From contig CM067531.1 in NCBI GenBank assembly GCA_034509925.1, positions 5,612,001 through 5,676,000 of the forward strand: a DNA stretch of 64,000 nt, written 5' to 3'. The position numbers and the translations under genes are program-made. The stretch is from Hirudinaria manillensis (taxonomy: Eukaryota > Annelida > Clitellata > Hirudinida > Hirudinidae). This document shows positions 35,312-51,299 of this stretch, piece by piece (the first letter of the stretch is position 1; every line of letters starts with the position of its first letter). Under the pieces are notes generated by a model. The model had not been told where the DNA came from. It searched no databases and saw nothing but the letters and a program-made list of their open reading frames with translations.

Positions 35312-36814
35312 TTAATAAGCATGATCCTTCACGAACAGGGACTTGCTGGCAGCCGATCCGGCTTCTCCTCCGTGATATTTTCCGACGGCAGCCAATCCGT
35401 TTGCCTGGAAAAATTGGTCGAACATTAAGAAGGAAATGTTACAGAAGTAGTTAGTGCTTACATGGGCCCTCTTAAGAAGTTCTTGCTGTGCAGCCTGGAT
35501 GTTTTCATCCTTTCCCTTCCAAGCACTGATAACAGAAGCCTGTAGAGCTCTTCCATAGCTGAAGGTCAGGGCCCAGGGTCTATGGAGAGATACATTGTTG
35601 ATGGCATTCAAGTGGATGGTGGCATCCTCCTCAGACTGGCCTCCAGACAAAAAGGTCACTCCTAATATAAGCAAGATCTTGTCAGAGTTCCAAGAAAATA
35701 ATTAATAAACTACCAAGTACAACCTGGGACAGCAACAGGAACAGTTCTTCTGAGAGCCTGTACAGTAGCCAATGCAACTTGCTCAGGGGTATACTTCTTG
35801 GGGCACGACTGACCAGCAGTCACCATGTTTGGCTTGAGTAGGGTTCCCTCCAAGAAAATGTTGTGATCAGCCAAAGCCTTGTAGACAAATGCCAACACCT
35901 GCAAAGGTATTTGATAATTGGTAATTGATGTCACCCAATATTTGAAAGCAGCTTTATGCAGTTAATAATTTGTGGAATCATAATGCCTCAAACTCTCACC
36001 TGCTCGGTAATCTTCTGGGCGGTTTCCAAATCATGATCTCCATCAGGAAGAACTTCAGGCTCGACAATTGGAACAATTCCGTTCTGGTCAAAACCAAATC
36101 ACCAATAAGTTGCAAAACTTAAACCAAACAAAGCGAGTACAAGTACCTGCTGGCAGATGGATGCATAACGAGCAAGAACATTGCCATTCTCAAGCATGGC
36201 CTGATAGCTTGGAGTGTGGCTTGTAATTTTCAGAACACATCTCCATTTGGCAAAGTCTGCTCCATCTTTCTTGTACTGAGCACATCTTTCAGCAAGACCA
36301 TCAAGACCTGATGCAAAATATCGACAAAACACGTCAAAACCATACAAAGACTACAACAAAAGATGTTCCCAACCTTGAGTAGTGACTTCATTGTCAGTTC
36401 CAGCTAAGTTCACCACTCCAGTATCAACTTTAATTCCTGGAATGATACCATTTTCCTTCAGCACTTGAGGGAAAGTCTTGCCATCATCAGATTTTTGGTA
36501 GAATGTTTCATGGTAGAGAATAACTCCACTGACTGATTCAGCCAGAGCCTTGCCAGATGAAAAAAGCAATTGACGGTACTTCCTCCTGTTATCTTCAGTG
36601 TTTTCGAGGCCAATGGAAGCAAATCTTTTTCCAATTGTAGCTTAGAAAACGTAGTAAGGGAGTTGCAAATGAAATTTTAAGATGCTAATCTTGTTAAGAT
36701 ACCTGTGCTCTCATCAGCTGCTAGAATCCCTCTGCCAGGAGCAACAATTGCTTTTGCAATTCTCTCCAATTCAGCCTCCTTCTCTTTGCTCAAATATTGT
36801 GCGAATCGAACCAT
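35312..36814 (-). CDS. Fructose-bisphosphate aldolase, class I
   Basis: Seven minus-strand coding exons give 363 residues, the usual family length: 36814-36703, 36640-36374, 36307-36147, 36083-36000, 35898-35724, 35661-35462, 35404-35312. It begins [20 protein letters not shown] and contains [11 protein letters not shown] and [47 protein letters not shown] and the Schiff-base lysine in [13 protein letters not shown] follow, and the chain ends with the conserved C-terminal tyrosine (KDHAY). It cleaves fructose 1,6-bisphosphate to glyceraldehyde 3-phosphate and dihydroxyacetone phosphate in glycolysis, in the cytosol. An acceptor (TTTGCAG) upstream of the ATG shows a noncoding first exon, probably ending at 37255. 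Confidence 0.97.
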
Positions 36815-37254
36815 ACTTATTTCAAACAGTTACCGAACCTGCAAAGACGACAATTTATGCTCCTTAAATACCCACTCGAAATTTGTTAAAATATAAGCGG
36901 CTTTAGATCTGCCACTAGTATGTTAGGAGCAGATCATATGCTCCCCACCGAAGATAAGCGGCTTTGTTTATATGGGAACCATCCCAATGACAAAGAGTAC
37001 AAACATTAGTCCTTGACCGGCCATGTCAAGGTCATTGTCATATACATTGTCGAATAACTTTGGGGAAAATCTTACGTAAGTCTAACAATTTGTAATACCT
37101 CTTTACCATCTCATTACAACCTTTCTTCGAAAGAAAACGATAGGTGCATAATATGAATTACTCAACATATTAAATCTTATTCCAAAGAGGCTTGAAAGGT
37201 ATATAATTTGCAAAGGAAAGCGAAAACAATTATCTCAATATTTATTTGACCAAC

Positions 37255-37330
37255 CTGAATAAACCAGTCACTGTACCTCAAACCCAAGAAGACCGAATAT
37301 TCGGTTGAAGTACAGGACTTATATAGAATC
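37255..37330 (-). promoter_or_regulatory. Aldolase TATA box and noncoding first exon
   Basis: On the minus strand TTCTATATAAGTCC lies at about 37,315-37,328. About 30 bp farther a short transcribed segment would end at 37255 with CAG|GTTGGT, a donor fitting the acceptor at about 36,842. The TATA box matches a highly expressed glycolytic gene. Inferred from sequence only. Confidence 0.6.
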
Positions 37331-37838
37331 ATGCAAAGCGGCGACAAAGCTTGCTGAATAAATTGCCTCCATTAGAGCTGGTTTCGTTAAGGCTATTTTG
37401 CATTGATTCTTCGGGATTGTAAAGGGAGACAGTGTTTCCAGCGTAAATTAAGACATCTTTTAATGAATGTATTTAAAAACTAACTAAACACTAACCATTA
37501 ATCGCAAAGACTATCCGGGATATCATGTGATTGACAGAATAAATTATGTTAAAGCACTAAGACGTGTCTAATGGACAAGATAAGAGATAGGGGTTGATTT
37601 TTAGAGTCAAATGAGTAACACTTTAACTACACTCGGTGATGGTAAAACCGTCGACTCGTGGTGGACGATATGAAAAGGAATGGAATTTAAATGGACCCCC
37701 GTACAAAAGCAATTTCATTAAAATTGATGTTGCAAGAGGAAACCATTCCAAAGTTGAACGCCTCTCCAACGAGCAGCTGCAAACTTTACATTCTTCCACA
37801 TTCTGCAACAACTGGAAGATTGCTCCAAGCTTGATCCA

Positions 37839-37846
37839 TATAAAAG
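37839..37846 (+). promoter_or_regulatory. TATA box of the CH-domain gene
   Basis: TATAAAAG lies 74 bp upstream of the first in-frame ATG at 37920. It is followed by a plausible first exon that ends at 37965 with the donor GTATGT. Confidence 0.6.
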
Positions 37847-37919
37847 AACTGTGCGTCATTTCTGGAAGGGTCTGTGTGCTTTTCGCTCCGGATATAACGA
37901 GGATTCTAAAGCAGAGCGC

Positions 37920-39732
37920 ATGAATAAGTTTGATGGGAAGAGTGTTATACTCAACGCCCTCAGGAGTATGTACACCGTTTAATGCCGATTTGTTTATTTG
38001 CTCATTTATTAGTAGTAATCAATAAGGATATATTCTGCTATTAACTAATGGAATTAGTTAGGCATTACTAACTAATCTGCTACTAACTAATGGAATCATT
38101 AGCAACGCTCGTTTATGATTATCAAAGCAGTTATCATTACGAAAGGAATGGACCTCGTGCGATGCAATACTTTCAAAATAATTGTGTTAAAGAAAACTTA
38201 GCCATTTTGAAATTTATATAATAATAGCAGTTCTTGATTTTTTTTCCAGACGATAACAAAATGGCCAATTACAAAGCAAAACGTGCCGGCATTAACCTTG
38301 CTGAACAGAAGAAGCTAGACGAGGTACCTTCCAAGTCATTCTTGTCGAAAGCTACGAGCAAATATTTGAGAGGGTTTGGTACGCGCAAACACGTAAATAA
38401 GTCTGAGTCTTTCTAGAGAATAGCACCATATGTTGCCCTGCTACATTTTTGAAGCAGTTGTGACTTGTTTTTTGCTCTCTTACTTCTTTATCATGAAATC
38501 GTGAAAGCAGGAACATGTAATAATCTTATCGTAACGCAGTTAAATAAGCAGGCAACTCGGATATCGAAATAATTTTAAAATATTTAACTCTTTAATCGAG
38601 AGTTGTTGACCACAGAATTAGTTAGCGTCGTATTGCGAATGAATAAATAATATCTTTAAAGATATATATTTTCGCAAAAGGTATTTAAACGAAAATATTG
38701 AGTAGTATAGCTTAAGACACATCTTTAATAAATGTAATGACTTATGCTTTAATGAATAGTTGTATTTATAATTTTTATTCCTAAAAAAGAAATACGATAC
38801 CGAGGAGAAGAAAGGAACCCCTGAGAAGGTCATGAATTGGCTCAACGAAGCTTTGACTTCCGAACATTCGAAATGTGTTAGTAGTTTGCCATTTTTTCGC
38901 CATTTGCCTCACCATTCCCAATGCTTTGCAATTGTATTTTAGCTATTTATATACTTGTTTTACAATTAAGCATTTCATTTTTTGTTTTATTTTGTAGACA
39001 TTGTTTTGAAGATCAAGTGATTATTATCCAATGATTTTATTATCCAACTCTCTTTACTTTTCATTTAGCCTAATGCTACCTGGCGAAAACTTCAGTTTTG
39101 GTTGCGAGATGGCGTTGCTCTCTGCAAGTAAGTAATTGTAGTGTAATAGTTTTTTTAAAAAAAAAAGATAAAACCTGATATAAGGTGATTCGGTAGATCC
39201 ATTAAATGTTCTGAATAAATAAATAAATAACTTAAAAATAAATGCATATTAATATTGAGCCTCAACACGCAGACTCATTAACAAGATGAGAGATAATGCC
39301 GGCCTGGCACCAGTCAAATACCAGGGCAACGCCCACATTCCTCTGGTTGCCATGGACAACATAGACGCCTTCAACAAGGCAGCCGTAGAATATGGCCTCG
39401 ATTCGTCCTTCACCTTTCAGAGCGGTGACCTTTACGACGGCCACAAGTCGACATTCTACAACGTCATCGTTTGCCTTCATCAATTGGGCCTGCTGGTCAG
39501 TGATCGTCATTAATATTAAAATTTATGTTAATACCGATCGGTTCTCATGAATAATGTATGCTCCAATATTAGCATGTTATTAATATTCAGTATATAGTGG
39601 GAGGAGTTAATCGTATAACTTATTGCTGATTACCTTCTAATTGCAAGCATTGACTTTCCAAATCAGGCCAACAGCAAGGCATTCAGTCCGTCCTACGAGT
39701 GCAGTGAAGGGCCTTCTGACAACTGTGTTTAA
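37920..39732 (+). CDS. Transgelin/calponin-like single CH-domain protein
   Basis: Six exons: 37920-37965, 38250-38323, 38790-38876, 39069-39127, 39273-39495, 39667-39732. From the upstream ATG the product is 184 residues (MNKFDGKSVILNALR then NDNK). From the second ATG at 38261 it is 165 residues (MANYKAKRAGINLAEQKKLD). The first exon stays in frame with the second, so the longer form is preferred. The CH domain has KVMNWLNEALTSEHSK, ATWRKLQFWLRDGVALCKLI, NKMRDNAGLAPVK, MDNIDAFNKAAVEYGLDSSF and STFYNVIVCLHQLGLL. This family binds actin in muscle and other contractile or motile cells. No calponin repeat follows; the tail is short and ends EGPSDNCV. The gene is divergent from aldolase. Confidence 0.9.
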
Positions 39733-41149
39733 TGTTCTGGTGCGTCCTTGTGCTCCATGTTCTCCATCGTCCTTTCAACAGCTCTCCAGTTTTCGCTTGT
39801 TTATAAGTTTAAAATGAATTTCCGTTCGGGGCTTGCGTACATTTGTCGGGCTTCAGTGTCAGAAATTCGTGTAAAAGTTTAAAGAACAAGAATAAACAGC
39901 ATTTCATCGGATATTTGAAGCAGTTCGGTCAACAAAATCGCATAATTTCTTGTAATTGCATAAAAAACTTAGTATCTATCTTAGATAATTATGCAGTTAT
40001 TATGCAGTATAGTAAAACAGCGACGTAATAATTCAGTTTAAAAGTTAAAAATGGCTGCGCTACGTTAAGACTAACATAAAAGTCGTATGAATGTGAAGTT
40101 CCAGTATCAAATATTTCTCGGGCAAAATTTCTCGAGTGTTTTAATTTCATTTCATCGTTTCCTTGTTGCGAGTTATTCCTTTAAACCACTTTCGTAATTA
40201 ATTAATATTTATTATTATTATTATTTATTTTAATTTTTATTCCGAGCAAACATTTTAACCGTCAATAAATATTTATGCTATTTGCAATCATCAACAAATC
40301 AGTAAACACTTCGTATATTTATCATTAGAATTACGTAAAAGAGAAGACGTTTAACACACAAAGTAATGGATTACGTTGCAATGAATCCAATGAAATCTAA
40401 TGCAATAAACAATTTATAGGCTGAATGTAGAATGTACTTATCTAGGAATTTCAATAAGCATTTCATAATCAAGCTTGCAGCAAATTCCACTTTTAATCCT
40501 GTGCCTATATGAATGTATATACATATGCGATAAGTTATTGAATTTCTAATTAAGTTGAAATGATAATTCGTTTGTGGTAAATTCTTATTGATCGATGTTT
40601 GTGTTTGTTTGATTTCGTAATTTATATTTAAATTTATGACACGCCAGAACTGATTCTTAACTCATTTACGTTTATTAATTTTGTCATTAAGGTTGTCAAG
40701 AACGTTTAATGAAAGAATAGAAATATCAGAATGCAATTCAAAAGCAATCGCTTCTAAATCATCAGCTGTCAACGAGAATCCAGAGTCCCCTTGAACGGCA
40801 AAGAACAAATTGAAACCAATGAGTGTTTACAGTTTCATAATGAATTCCATTTAACCTATTTAATTTATTTAACCTATTTAATTTATTTAACCAAGTTTAA
40901 TTTATTTTCACATTTTATGCTGCCAAATAACATTGGATATGTTTGGTTTTTTTTTTTTGAGGCAACTGAGAAATAGCCACAACCATTTTAATCGCTAAAG
41001 CCTGTACCAAATAAAAAAACTAACCACAATAAGGAATTGGAAATTAATTAGAAATAGTATTTCATTATAATGATTTCAGTAATTATAAATAAAAATAATA
41101 ATCGATGATATCAACCGACAAAATCAATCGGTTGAAAGTCCAAAAATAG

Positions 41150-41760
41150 CGACATGAAACTCTGGAGAAGCCTTTCAAAGTGCCATCTGTTGAAGGAAAT
41201 TACAAGCGCTTCTCTGGCCTGAACGGGTCGTCGGGGTATGTTAGCAGAAATGTTCTCGTGATTAATGGACGTCTTTTAATCCGCCTTCATATTGAAACGA
41301 CGGCAAATTGAAAAATAATTCGGGTCGGTGCCTCTCGCGACGGGAGAATTATGTGCCAGAGAAAGCGGGGTGGCAGGACCCAAGACCCCGAAGATGAGAC
41401 CGGGGAGCAATTACCCCCACTGATTATGTCGGAGTTTTGTGGACACGACGAGGCAGTGCAAATGACTTGCTCACGTGAGTCTTCAATTATTCAATGGCAT
41501 CGTAACGCGCTCCACGGCCGTTCCCTTAAGCCGGCCTTCAACGTGTGGGATTAGCACCATCCACCCTTGGAAATTGGAAATTCACTTGACCGGTGGCCTG
41601 TTTATCCGTCCATCACGAGGAGCGTTATGACGGACATCAATCTCACCTCATTAAGTATTCATTCTTCTCCAACGCACCTGTCACTGCTTTCATCTCGACT
41701 CACCTGGATGGAACAAGTAAAAAAACATATTTCCAAATCGCTCATATTCTTTGATTAGAA
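41150..41760. promoter_or_regulatory. Candidate cis-regulatory island upstream of NK1
   Basis: This 600-bp stretch has higher GC and sequence complexity than the surrounding AT-rich DNA. It contains TAAT-core homeodomain-like sites (GATTAATGG, TTTTAATCC), CAATTATTCAATGG and a CACGTGAG half E-box near 41,473. The ORFs in it are short and not protein-like. Regulatory function is inferred only. Confidence 0.3.
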
Positions 41761-43144
41761 AATAATTTACTTCAAGACAGTAATTCATTTTCATTTCCAA
41801 TTAAAGTTAAGAAATCTTAAAACTCTAAAATGGTAAAATTATTAATTTCACTTGAAATACCAATAATATTAATGAAATTTATAATATAAAGGTTTTATAA
41901 CAGATACAGTGCATTGTGGCATGTAATAAATTAATAATTGTAGATAATATAAAATAATTATAATAATGGCGCTCTAAAAATTAACTATTATATTATTATT
42001 ATTATTATCATTAATTATTAGAATTAATTAATCGATAAAGTTAATAAAATTGATACAGTTGTTTAATAGTTTCAACAGCTCTTCGGAAGCATCATTAAGG
42101 AAGTGACCACGTGACCAGCAGATGTGATGACATCATTCACGGGAGGTGTGCACTTTGAAATTAAAATCAGTTTTAGATAAACACCAGGCTATAAATTTAG
42201 GACCCTCTCAAGACTCAACATCCCGCTTATGGGACACACGCGTGTTCCGGTTTGAGTCTTTCATGTGTCTTTGTTGGGATAGCATGTCGTAGGCATCGTG
42301 TCATAATAACAATGATAATAATAATAATTAGTATTATTATTAAATTAAAATCAACAATGTCATCATACTAATAATAATAATAATTCCTATTGCAATAGAA
42401 TTTATTATAATAATAATAATAAACATAATTATTAACTTTAAGACTTTTATCCATCGAAGGCAACTCTTCTTGCATTGGAACGAACATTTGCTTTGAAATC
42501 ATAAATAACGAATAATAAATAAATATCTCCATTTATCTTTAAATATCTTCAATTCACTTTTAATTCCTGACTCGTAACAACTCGTTATTTTTGAATGACA
42601 CGTGGTTCTCTTAAATTCCACTCAGGAGACCAGCAAAACAAACAGTAATCGTTCGTTAGACAACTTCCTGGAGATTCTTCGAGTGAGGTGTTTTCCAAGC
42701 AAACATGGCGGACATGACGTGGAAAGAAAACAAAATATATGAAACACGGAGACATGTTATTTATCGATGATCACAAGCACGCATAATCACACCCAAAATA
42801 CTTCTCAACAGATTTATCGTCTCCTTTCGTCCGAAGAGACTTGTGTCATTTTCTTCATTGCTGGGTCCTTTCTCCATTATTATCGAAACTTGAATGATGA
42901 TGTAGAGCTGCACTTTTATAAGCGCGTAATGACATCTATCGTAGAGGCTCAAATTTGCAAGAGCGCTAATGCGTAACAGAATATAGCACGGGTCACTTCG
43001 ACTATGAAAGAGCCGCTTCGCTTTCCTTCTTCTAAGCCACTGCTCCTATTACTTCGAATATTTATGGCAACTTTATAACCGACATATTTACAAGATATAT
43101 TTCCCAAACTATTTTTTAAAATCTATTTTTAATCGTCTACATCA

Positions 43145-43270
43145 CGTGAGCCGTCATTTCTACCTCTTGGACAATTTGCTGATTGAGTGGGGCGTGGCCA
43201 ACTCGTCCCATTGGTCGGCGAGTAGTTAACGGAAATGTTTCTTAAAAGCGCTAAACGTGATTGGTTGGAT
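43145..43270 (+). promoter_or_regulatory. NK1-A proximal promoter elements
   Basis: Elements within 215 bp upstream of the ATG include CACGTGAG (43,144), GGGGCGTGGCC (about 43,189), CCCATTGGTCGG (about 43,207; CCAAT) and GTGATTGGTTGG (about 43,257; CCAAT). No TATA box is obvious. Confidence 0.4.
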
Positions 43271-43358
43271 CGGCAAATAAGAAGTTTGATCGAATATTTT
43301 GTTGAAACTTTTGTCCTATTAACATCTTCAAGTCAATGACGGACTAATTATTGATAAT

Positions 43359-45042
<1,684 letters not shown>

Positions 45043-48000
45043 TTTCCAGCACGCGAGTGAAAATAATCTGTGAATAATATCCACACCGACTTGGATTTTT
45101 CTTTTAATTGTGAATTAATAAAAAATAAATAAATAATTAATTCATTTCAAAGCGTACGATGCAGAAGCTTGGCCAAGCGTGTACGTTCGTTTCTTGCACT
45201 CACGGATTGGACAGCTTTTCGTGAGCAGCTCCAATAAAAGAGCAGGAAAATATTTCATTAGTTGGAGCAATTACGGCCTCGTTACGCGAGTTGAATCTCG
45301 TGAACTTTTCATTTTATTGCCTGTCGACAGCTTCAATGTGTTTCTGCTTAGGTGCTCCGTTTCTTGGAAGATTGGCAGGTTTTCATGGCTCTTGTTTCGG
45401 ACCTCTGCAGTGGAAGAAACTCAAGCCACCACAAGGACCGAAGGAGAATAAAGAATGGAGAAAAAAACAGCTTTAAAAATGAGGTCGTTAACTGTTAATT
45501 AATGCGAGAGTTTAGGCAGACTCCTGGCCGGGATGTTTTCAATCTACAGAACTCGTGCTCACGTAAGTGCTCGAAAATTGGAGGTATCAATCGACAATGT
45601 TATTTTAATTAGGAGCAGATAAGCGGCTTCAGTTACAGGAGGGCTTTTCTCTGAAGATGAGTTTGCTCGCTTTGCCTTAATTAGCAAGTGATGTTTTCTT
45701 TCTTCTCATTGTCTGCGTTGCTCGGGTATGAAAAAATTTCGCTTTGCCGAACGCTCGAACCTGTTTCGTATCAGAGATATGGCCAGTGGATATCGCGTGG
45801 AATTCAAAATTAGTGCAATTTAAAAAATTAATAAGAAAAGAACGCAAGCAAACGTAGTACTCCGTGATGAGGCGCTTAATCGTAACGCTGTGGCAGTATT
45901 TTATTGCGGCAGTACTATTTTGTAAAATGCATTCAAGATATTATTACTGCAGATGAAACATTTACAAATTTAGAACCGAGTTTCGAATCTAAAAAAATTC
46001 AAATCTTCAACAAGATTTTAAAAAATAAATTCTTTCTTCACAAGATATGTTTTGTTTTTGTTGTCAACAACGTATTCATTACGAGGATTATGAAATTGTC
46101 GTTCAAATTGTTAATAAAATTATTCTCAATAGTTTAAAGAGACTGCAAGTAACGATGAATCATCCTCATCAACAAACATATTTTTTTAGATTTTCATTTC
46201 CTTCAGTTTCTTTCTATCCTTTCAACATCCTGGCAACAAGAACAGCAACAACAACAACAACAACAGCAACAACAACAACAGCAACAACAACAATAATAAC
46301 AATAATGACGACGACGACGACAAGAGCAACAAATACAACGACAAAGAGAGGAACAAGTCAAACGCTCAATGCCTAACAATCACGTTCAGAATGGCAGAGG
46401 ATTCACAAAAGCGATGATTCCATAACAATCAACCATGCAATTAGACACCCTGGCGAACGATAAAGAAACGATTCCTTTATCCCTCTATCGAACGTTTGGA
46501 AACTGCTTGCTTTTATTCTGCAAATGAAAGGTTAAAGATGCTCTCGAATCTAAGTGCTCGCCGAAGGCTGTCATTTCCCTGAAATGTGCTCCTAATTATG
46601 GCTGCCACATCTTCAAGAAGAAGAAAACTTCTTTTGCTTCCTGTTTTCTTCTCGTTTTCTTTTTATTCTTTGGTGTTTCAATGTTGTTTCTATGTTCGTG
46701 ACGTTCGATATAATCTCAGTTCAAACTAATGCATCGATGGCCTTGATGCTTCCTACAAGAATTCAGCCAAATTTGAATTAGGAATCGTACAATTATTATT
46801 GTAAATTATCAACAAACGAACGCTCAAATCACAAATAAATCAAACTTTACGCAAATCGTTTCCATTCACAATGTGAAATAACACAACACGATTCATGTTT
46901 GCACAGCCTTAAGAAGTCTGTTGTCTGGATTGTTTGATACGACAAATAAAGTCCATTTAAGTTTGTTTACAGCTAACCTAACGGTTGAAACTTTTATTCA
47001 ATTGACTGCGTGTTTCAAAAACACAAATTGATTGTACTGCGTACAACAACAATTGATGTACAACGATGTACATAAAAACCATTCCTTCACTAAAATACTT
47101 AATTTTTTTTTTAAATTATTTCAAATCAAATTGCAATCCTTGAGAAACATGTTTTTTTTGGTTTCGAAAAGTATTGAAATGAAATTCATTCTTAGCTTTT
47201 CTTAACGAATACATAGAGCGGGGGGAGTCACCATCCTATTGGCCCGCTGTGGTTATTCGTGCTGCAAGTAATTTATTATTATTATTACTTGCTGTTGTAA
47301 TAAATAAATTACTTCCAACGTCAGGTTTATTATTACATGCGATCCAGCAGATCTTGTTCTGGTTTACTCGTGCCATTATTTTGTTCATCAATGTTTTTCG
47401 TAAAATCCAATTCTTTTTAACCAACCATTTAATAAATAACGTAAAACATTTATGGCTTAAGAAGGTACTTTCATTACACCGATTACACCGAGTGGTTTTA
47501 ATCGCAGAAAATAAAATTAAAAATATTTAATAATAAATATGCTCGATAATTAAACATTTAACTTTTATTAATTTGATTATCCCGCAAAGGGTTTTCTAAT
47601 TATTGTCACGTTTTTTAAAAGCCATGATTATTTATTTATTTGTTTTTATTTATTTTATTTAACAAAATTTATTACACTATTTTATGATGGTTTTTAATAT
47701 TTGTTGAAAATTATTTCTATTTGCAGATCTAGTTATGTTATCATCATAAACATCTGATGAAGGAAAACCCGAAATAATTGGTTTGACGATCATATTCGTT
47801 ATATTTATTATTGGAATTATTAAATCCTAAGCAATTACTTTATTGAACGAGACGATCAGAAAGATGAGTTACAATGGACGGGACTGGAGTCTGAAATTGT
47901 TGTTGTTATTATTATTAAAATTAATTGTTATTATTATTGAAATAATTGTTATTTTTTCGATTTCTTCACGCGTCGATGAACCGAAATCTCATCCTTTTGT

Positions 48001-49093
48001 GAAGTAGAATTTTGGGTTTCTAGTTGTAAACCTATTGAGACCCATTCAGTTGAATTAACAAAGGTTTATGAAAAATTATGAAAAATTTAAAATTAGAAAT
48101 TATGACGGGTTAGAAATTACAATGAATAGCAATTTCGTGTGAGGTTCAGACTTCCAGTTTGACCGCAAGTGTTTCAATGAGATTAAATTAAATTTAATTA
48201 GACTGAAATTTTATTAATATTTTATTTTATTAATAAATAAATGTAAATAAATATTAAGGCATAAAATGTAATTTATAATTTAATCGTAGCTTTAAAATTA
48301 AGATTCAAGTGTGTAATAATTTTAGATTTCAGAGTAAAAGTGGAAATATTTGCTTTTGCTGTGGAATAAAGATCTAACGCGGGAAAAATTGTGAAAATAG
48401 CAGCCAAATTGTGCGCTACACGAGTTGATAGTCTGTTTCTTCTACGCATGCTTGGTTTAATTGCAATGCTTGGAAATGAGAGCCTCACAGTGTATTTGAT
48501 GCCAGAAGGTAAATTAAAGACAATTTCGAATAAAAATCGCTTAAAAAGAAGTGAATAACTGGCAGTTGATGAAGTTTTTCTTTGTAACAATTGAAGTCCC
48601 AGGAGATGTTATCTGAAGAGCGCATTCTAATCGAATCAATGGTCCGTTGTTGGAAGATTTCCAGATTGACTAATTACGATTCCTGTCCGGAAATGACCAG
48701 CCATGTTGCCTCCATTTCCGCGGACGCTTAAAAGTGGACTTTTAAAATTTGTCGTCAGCAATTAATTTCTAAACATGGCATCTGAGCGAACGACTTTGAA
48801 AGAAAATTCTCATTGCATTTATTGCGATAAAATCACTCCAATGTTTATAGGACAGATGGACTCGACCAATGACAAAGCAGGGAATAGATTCACTCATGCG
48901 CATCACTCTCTCTATTGGATGATCACCTCCACGCATCCACCCGGTTCATGATGATGATGATGATGATGACTTCATCCATTTGATTTCAATTATCCGCCAT
49001 TTGCTCTCAACCTGACCAGAATGTTTCAGTGACGAGACACAGAAGGACTTGTGACGTCAACGACGAGAACTACAACAACAAAAAAATCTTTCA
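45043..49093. other. Spacer between the two NK1 genes
   Basis: No exon is recognised. The spacer contains a CAA/ACA microsatellite followed by a GAC run (46,231-46,325) and ATT tracts (about 47,273-47,290; 47,900-47,950). A TGA/ATG repeat lies at 48,949-48,970. As in many homeobox clusters, regulatory elements are expected, but I cannot pick one out with confidence. Confidence 0.45.
49052..49059 (+). promoter_or_regulatory. CRE-type palindrome near NK1-B start
   Basis: TGACGTCA, the consensus CREB/ATF palindrome, lies 35 bp upstream of the NK1-B ATG and so may sit in the core promoter or 5' UTR. Confidence 0.4.
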
Positions 49094-50253
<1,160 letters not shown>

Positions 50254-50369
50254 GAATTTTCAAGAGCAACAAGCAACTTGTGAGCAAGTAGTCGATTGAA
50301 AGATCGTTCTTAAATTCCATTTAATTCCGACCGTCACGGTCGGTCATCATCATCGTTATCGTGACCATT

Positions 50370-50551
<182 letters not shown>

Positions 50552-50689
50552 TTTCACTCACGGCCTGATCGACATTGAAGCGTAACAGATACGAACACCT
50601 TTAACAGTGAGAATTAATGTTCTCCAAACTACTGGAATTTTGTAAAGTTTGACAAATAGAGTTCAACTGAAAAACTATTATCAAATTAT

Positions 50690-51000
50690 ATGGTCACGTG
50701 AGCTCGGTTTGACACGATTCGATCATCGAAGCGACGTGGAGGGATTCATCCCCGAAGAGGATTGGTCCATAAGTAGGTCGCCATGTGACCATTAAATCTC
50801 TGATCAGCCTATCGTATCTTCCGGCCTCTGCAACCCGATCTAATTTCGACATTAAAAGTATTTTTATAGGTCAGCTGACCATATGGGTGATGTTAATGAA
50901 GCTTAGATGAAACGTCTAGATTCACGATCTTTAATCGATTGTCCGTCTGATCGATAGCTCCTCCCCCATCGCGGTTTAACTAATGACCTCATCATATCTC
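50690..51000. promoter_or_regulatory. Candidate regulatory cluster downstream of NK1-B
   Basis: The stretch contains GGTCACGTGAGC (50,692), GGTCAGCTGACC (50,869-50,880, a perfect 12-bp palindrome with a CAGCTG E-box) followed by CATATG, GATTGGTCC and several TAAT/ATTA cores. Sequence complexity is higher than in flanking DNA. The function is inferred. Confidence 0.3.
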
Positions 51001-51039
51001 GACCAATAATCTGAATTTACGAGTATGCAATCCGCCACT

Positions 51040-51270
51040 TGGATGGATGGACGGACAATGGATTGATAAATTTATGGACGGATGGATGGACGGATGGATG
51101 AATAGATGAATGGACGGACAAACGGATGGAACCACAGATTGGTGGATGGATATCCATGGTCTGATGAAATTATTACCGGAAAAACAGATAGAAAAACAAA
51201 TTGAAACCGAGGTGATGGATGAATGGATGGATGGACGGATAGACGGACGGATAGACGGACGAATGGAAGG
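51040..51270. repeat. GGAT/GGAC-rich minisatellite
   Basis: Imperfect tandem GGATGGAC(GA) units run from about 51,040 to 51,150 and again from 51,211 to 51,270, separated by about 60 bp of unrelated sequence. Confidence 0.85.
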
Positions 51271-51299
51271 AATGACAGCAGATTATCAGGAGTCACAGA

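Larger units (their letters stand above)
39733..43358. other. Gene-poor upstream region of the first NK1 gene
   Basis: Mostly AT-rich with ATT/AAT microsatellites (about 40,205-40,225; 41,993-42,010; 42,305-42,425) and short direct repeats of a TTTAACCTATTTAATTTA unit at 40,850-40,905. A more complex, GC-richer island at 41,150-41,760 is a candidate regulatory element. No exon was recognised. Confidence 0.45.

Noticed and set aside
37636..37923. 95-residue plus-strand ORF before the CH-domain gene
   Set aside because: It spans the TATA box and runs out of frame with the first CH exon, so it is probably promoter DNA.
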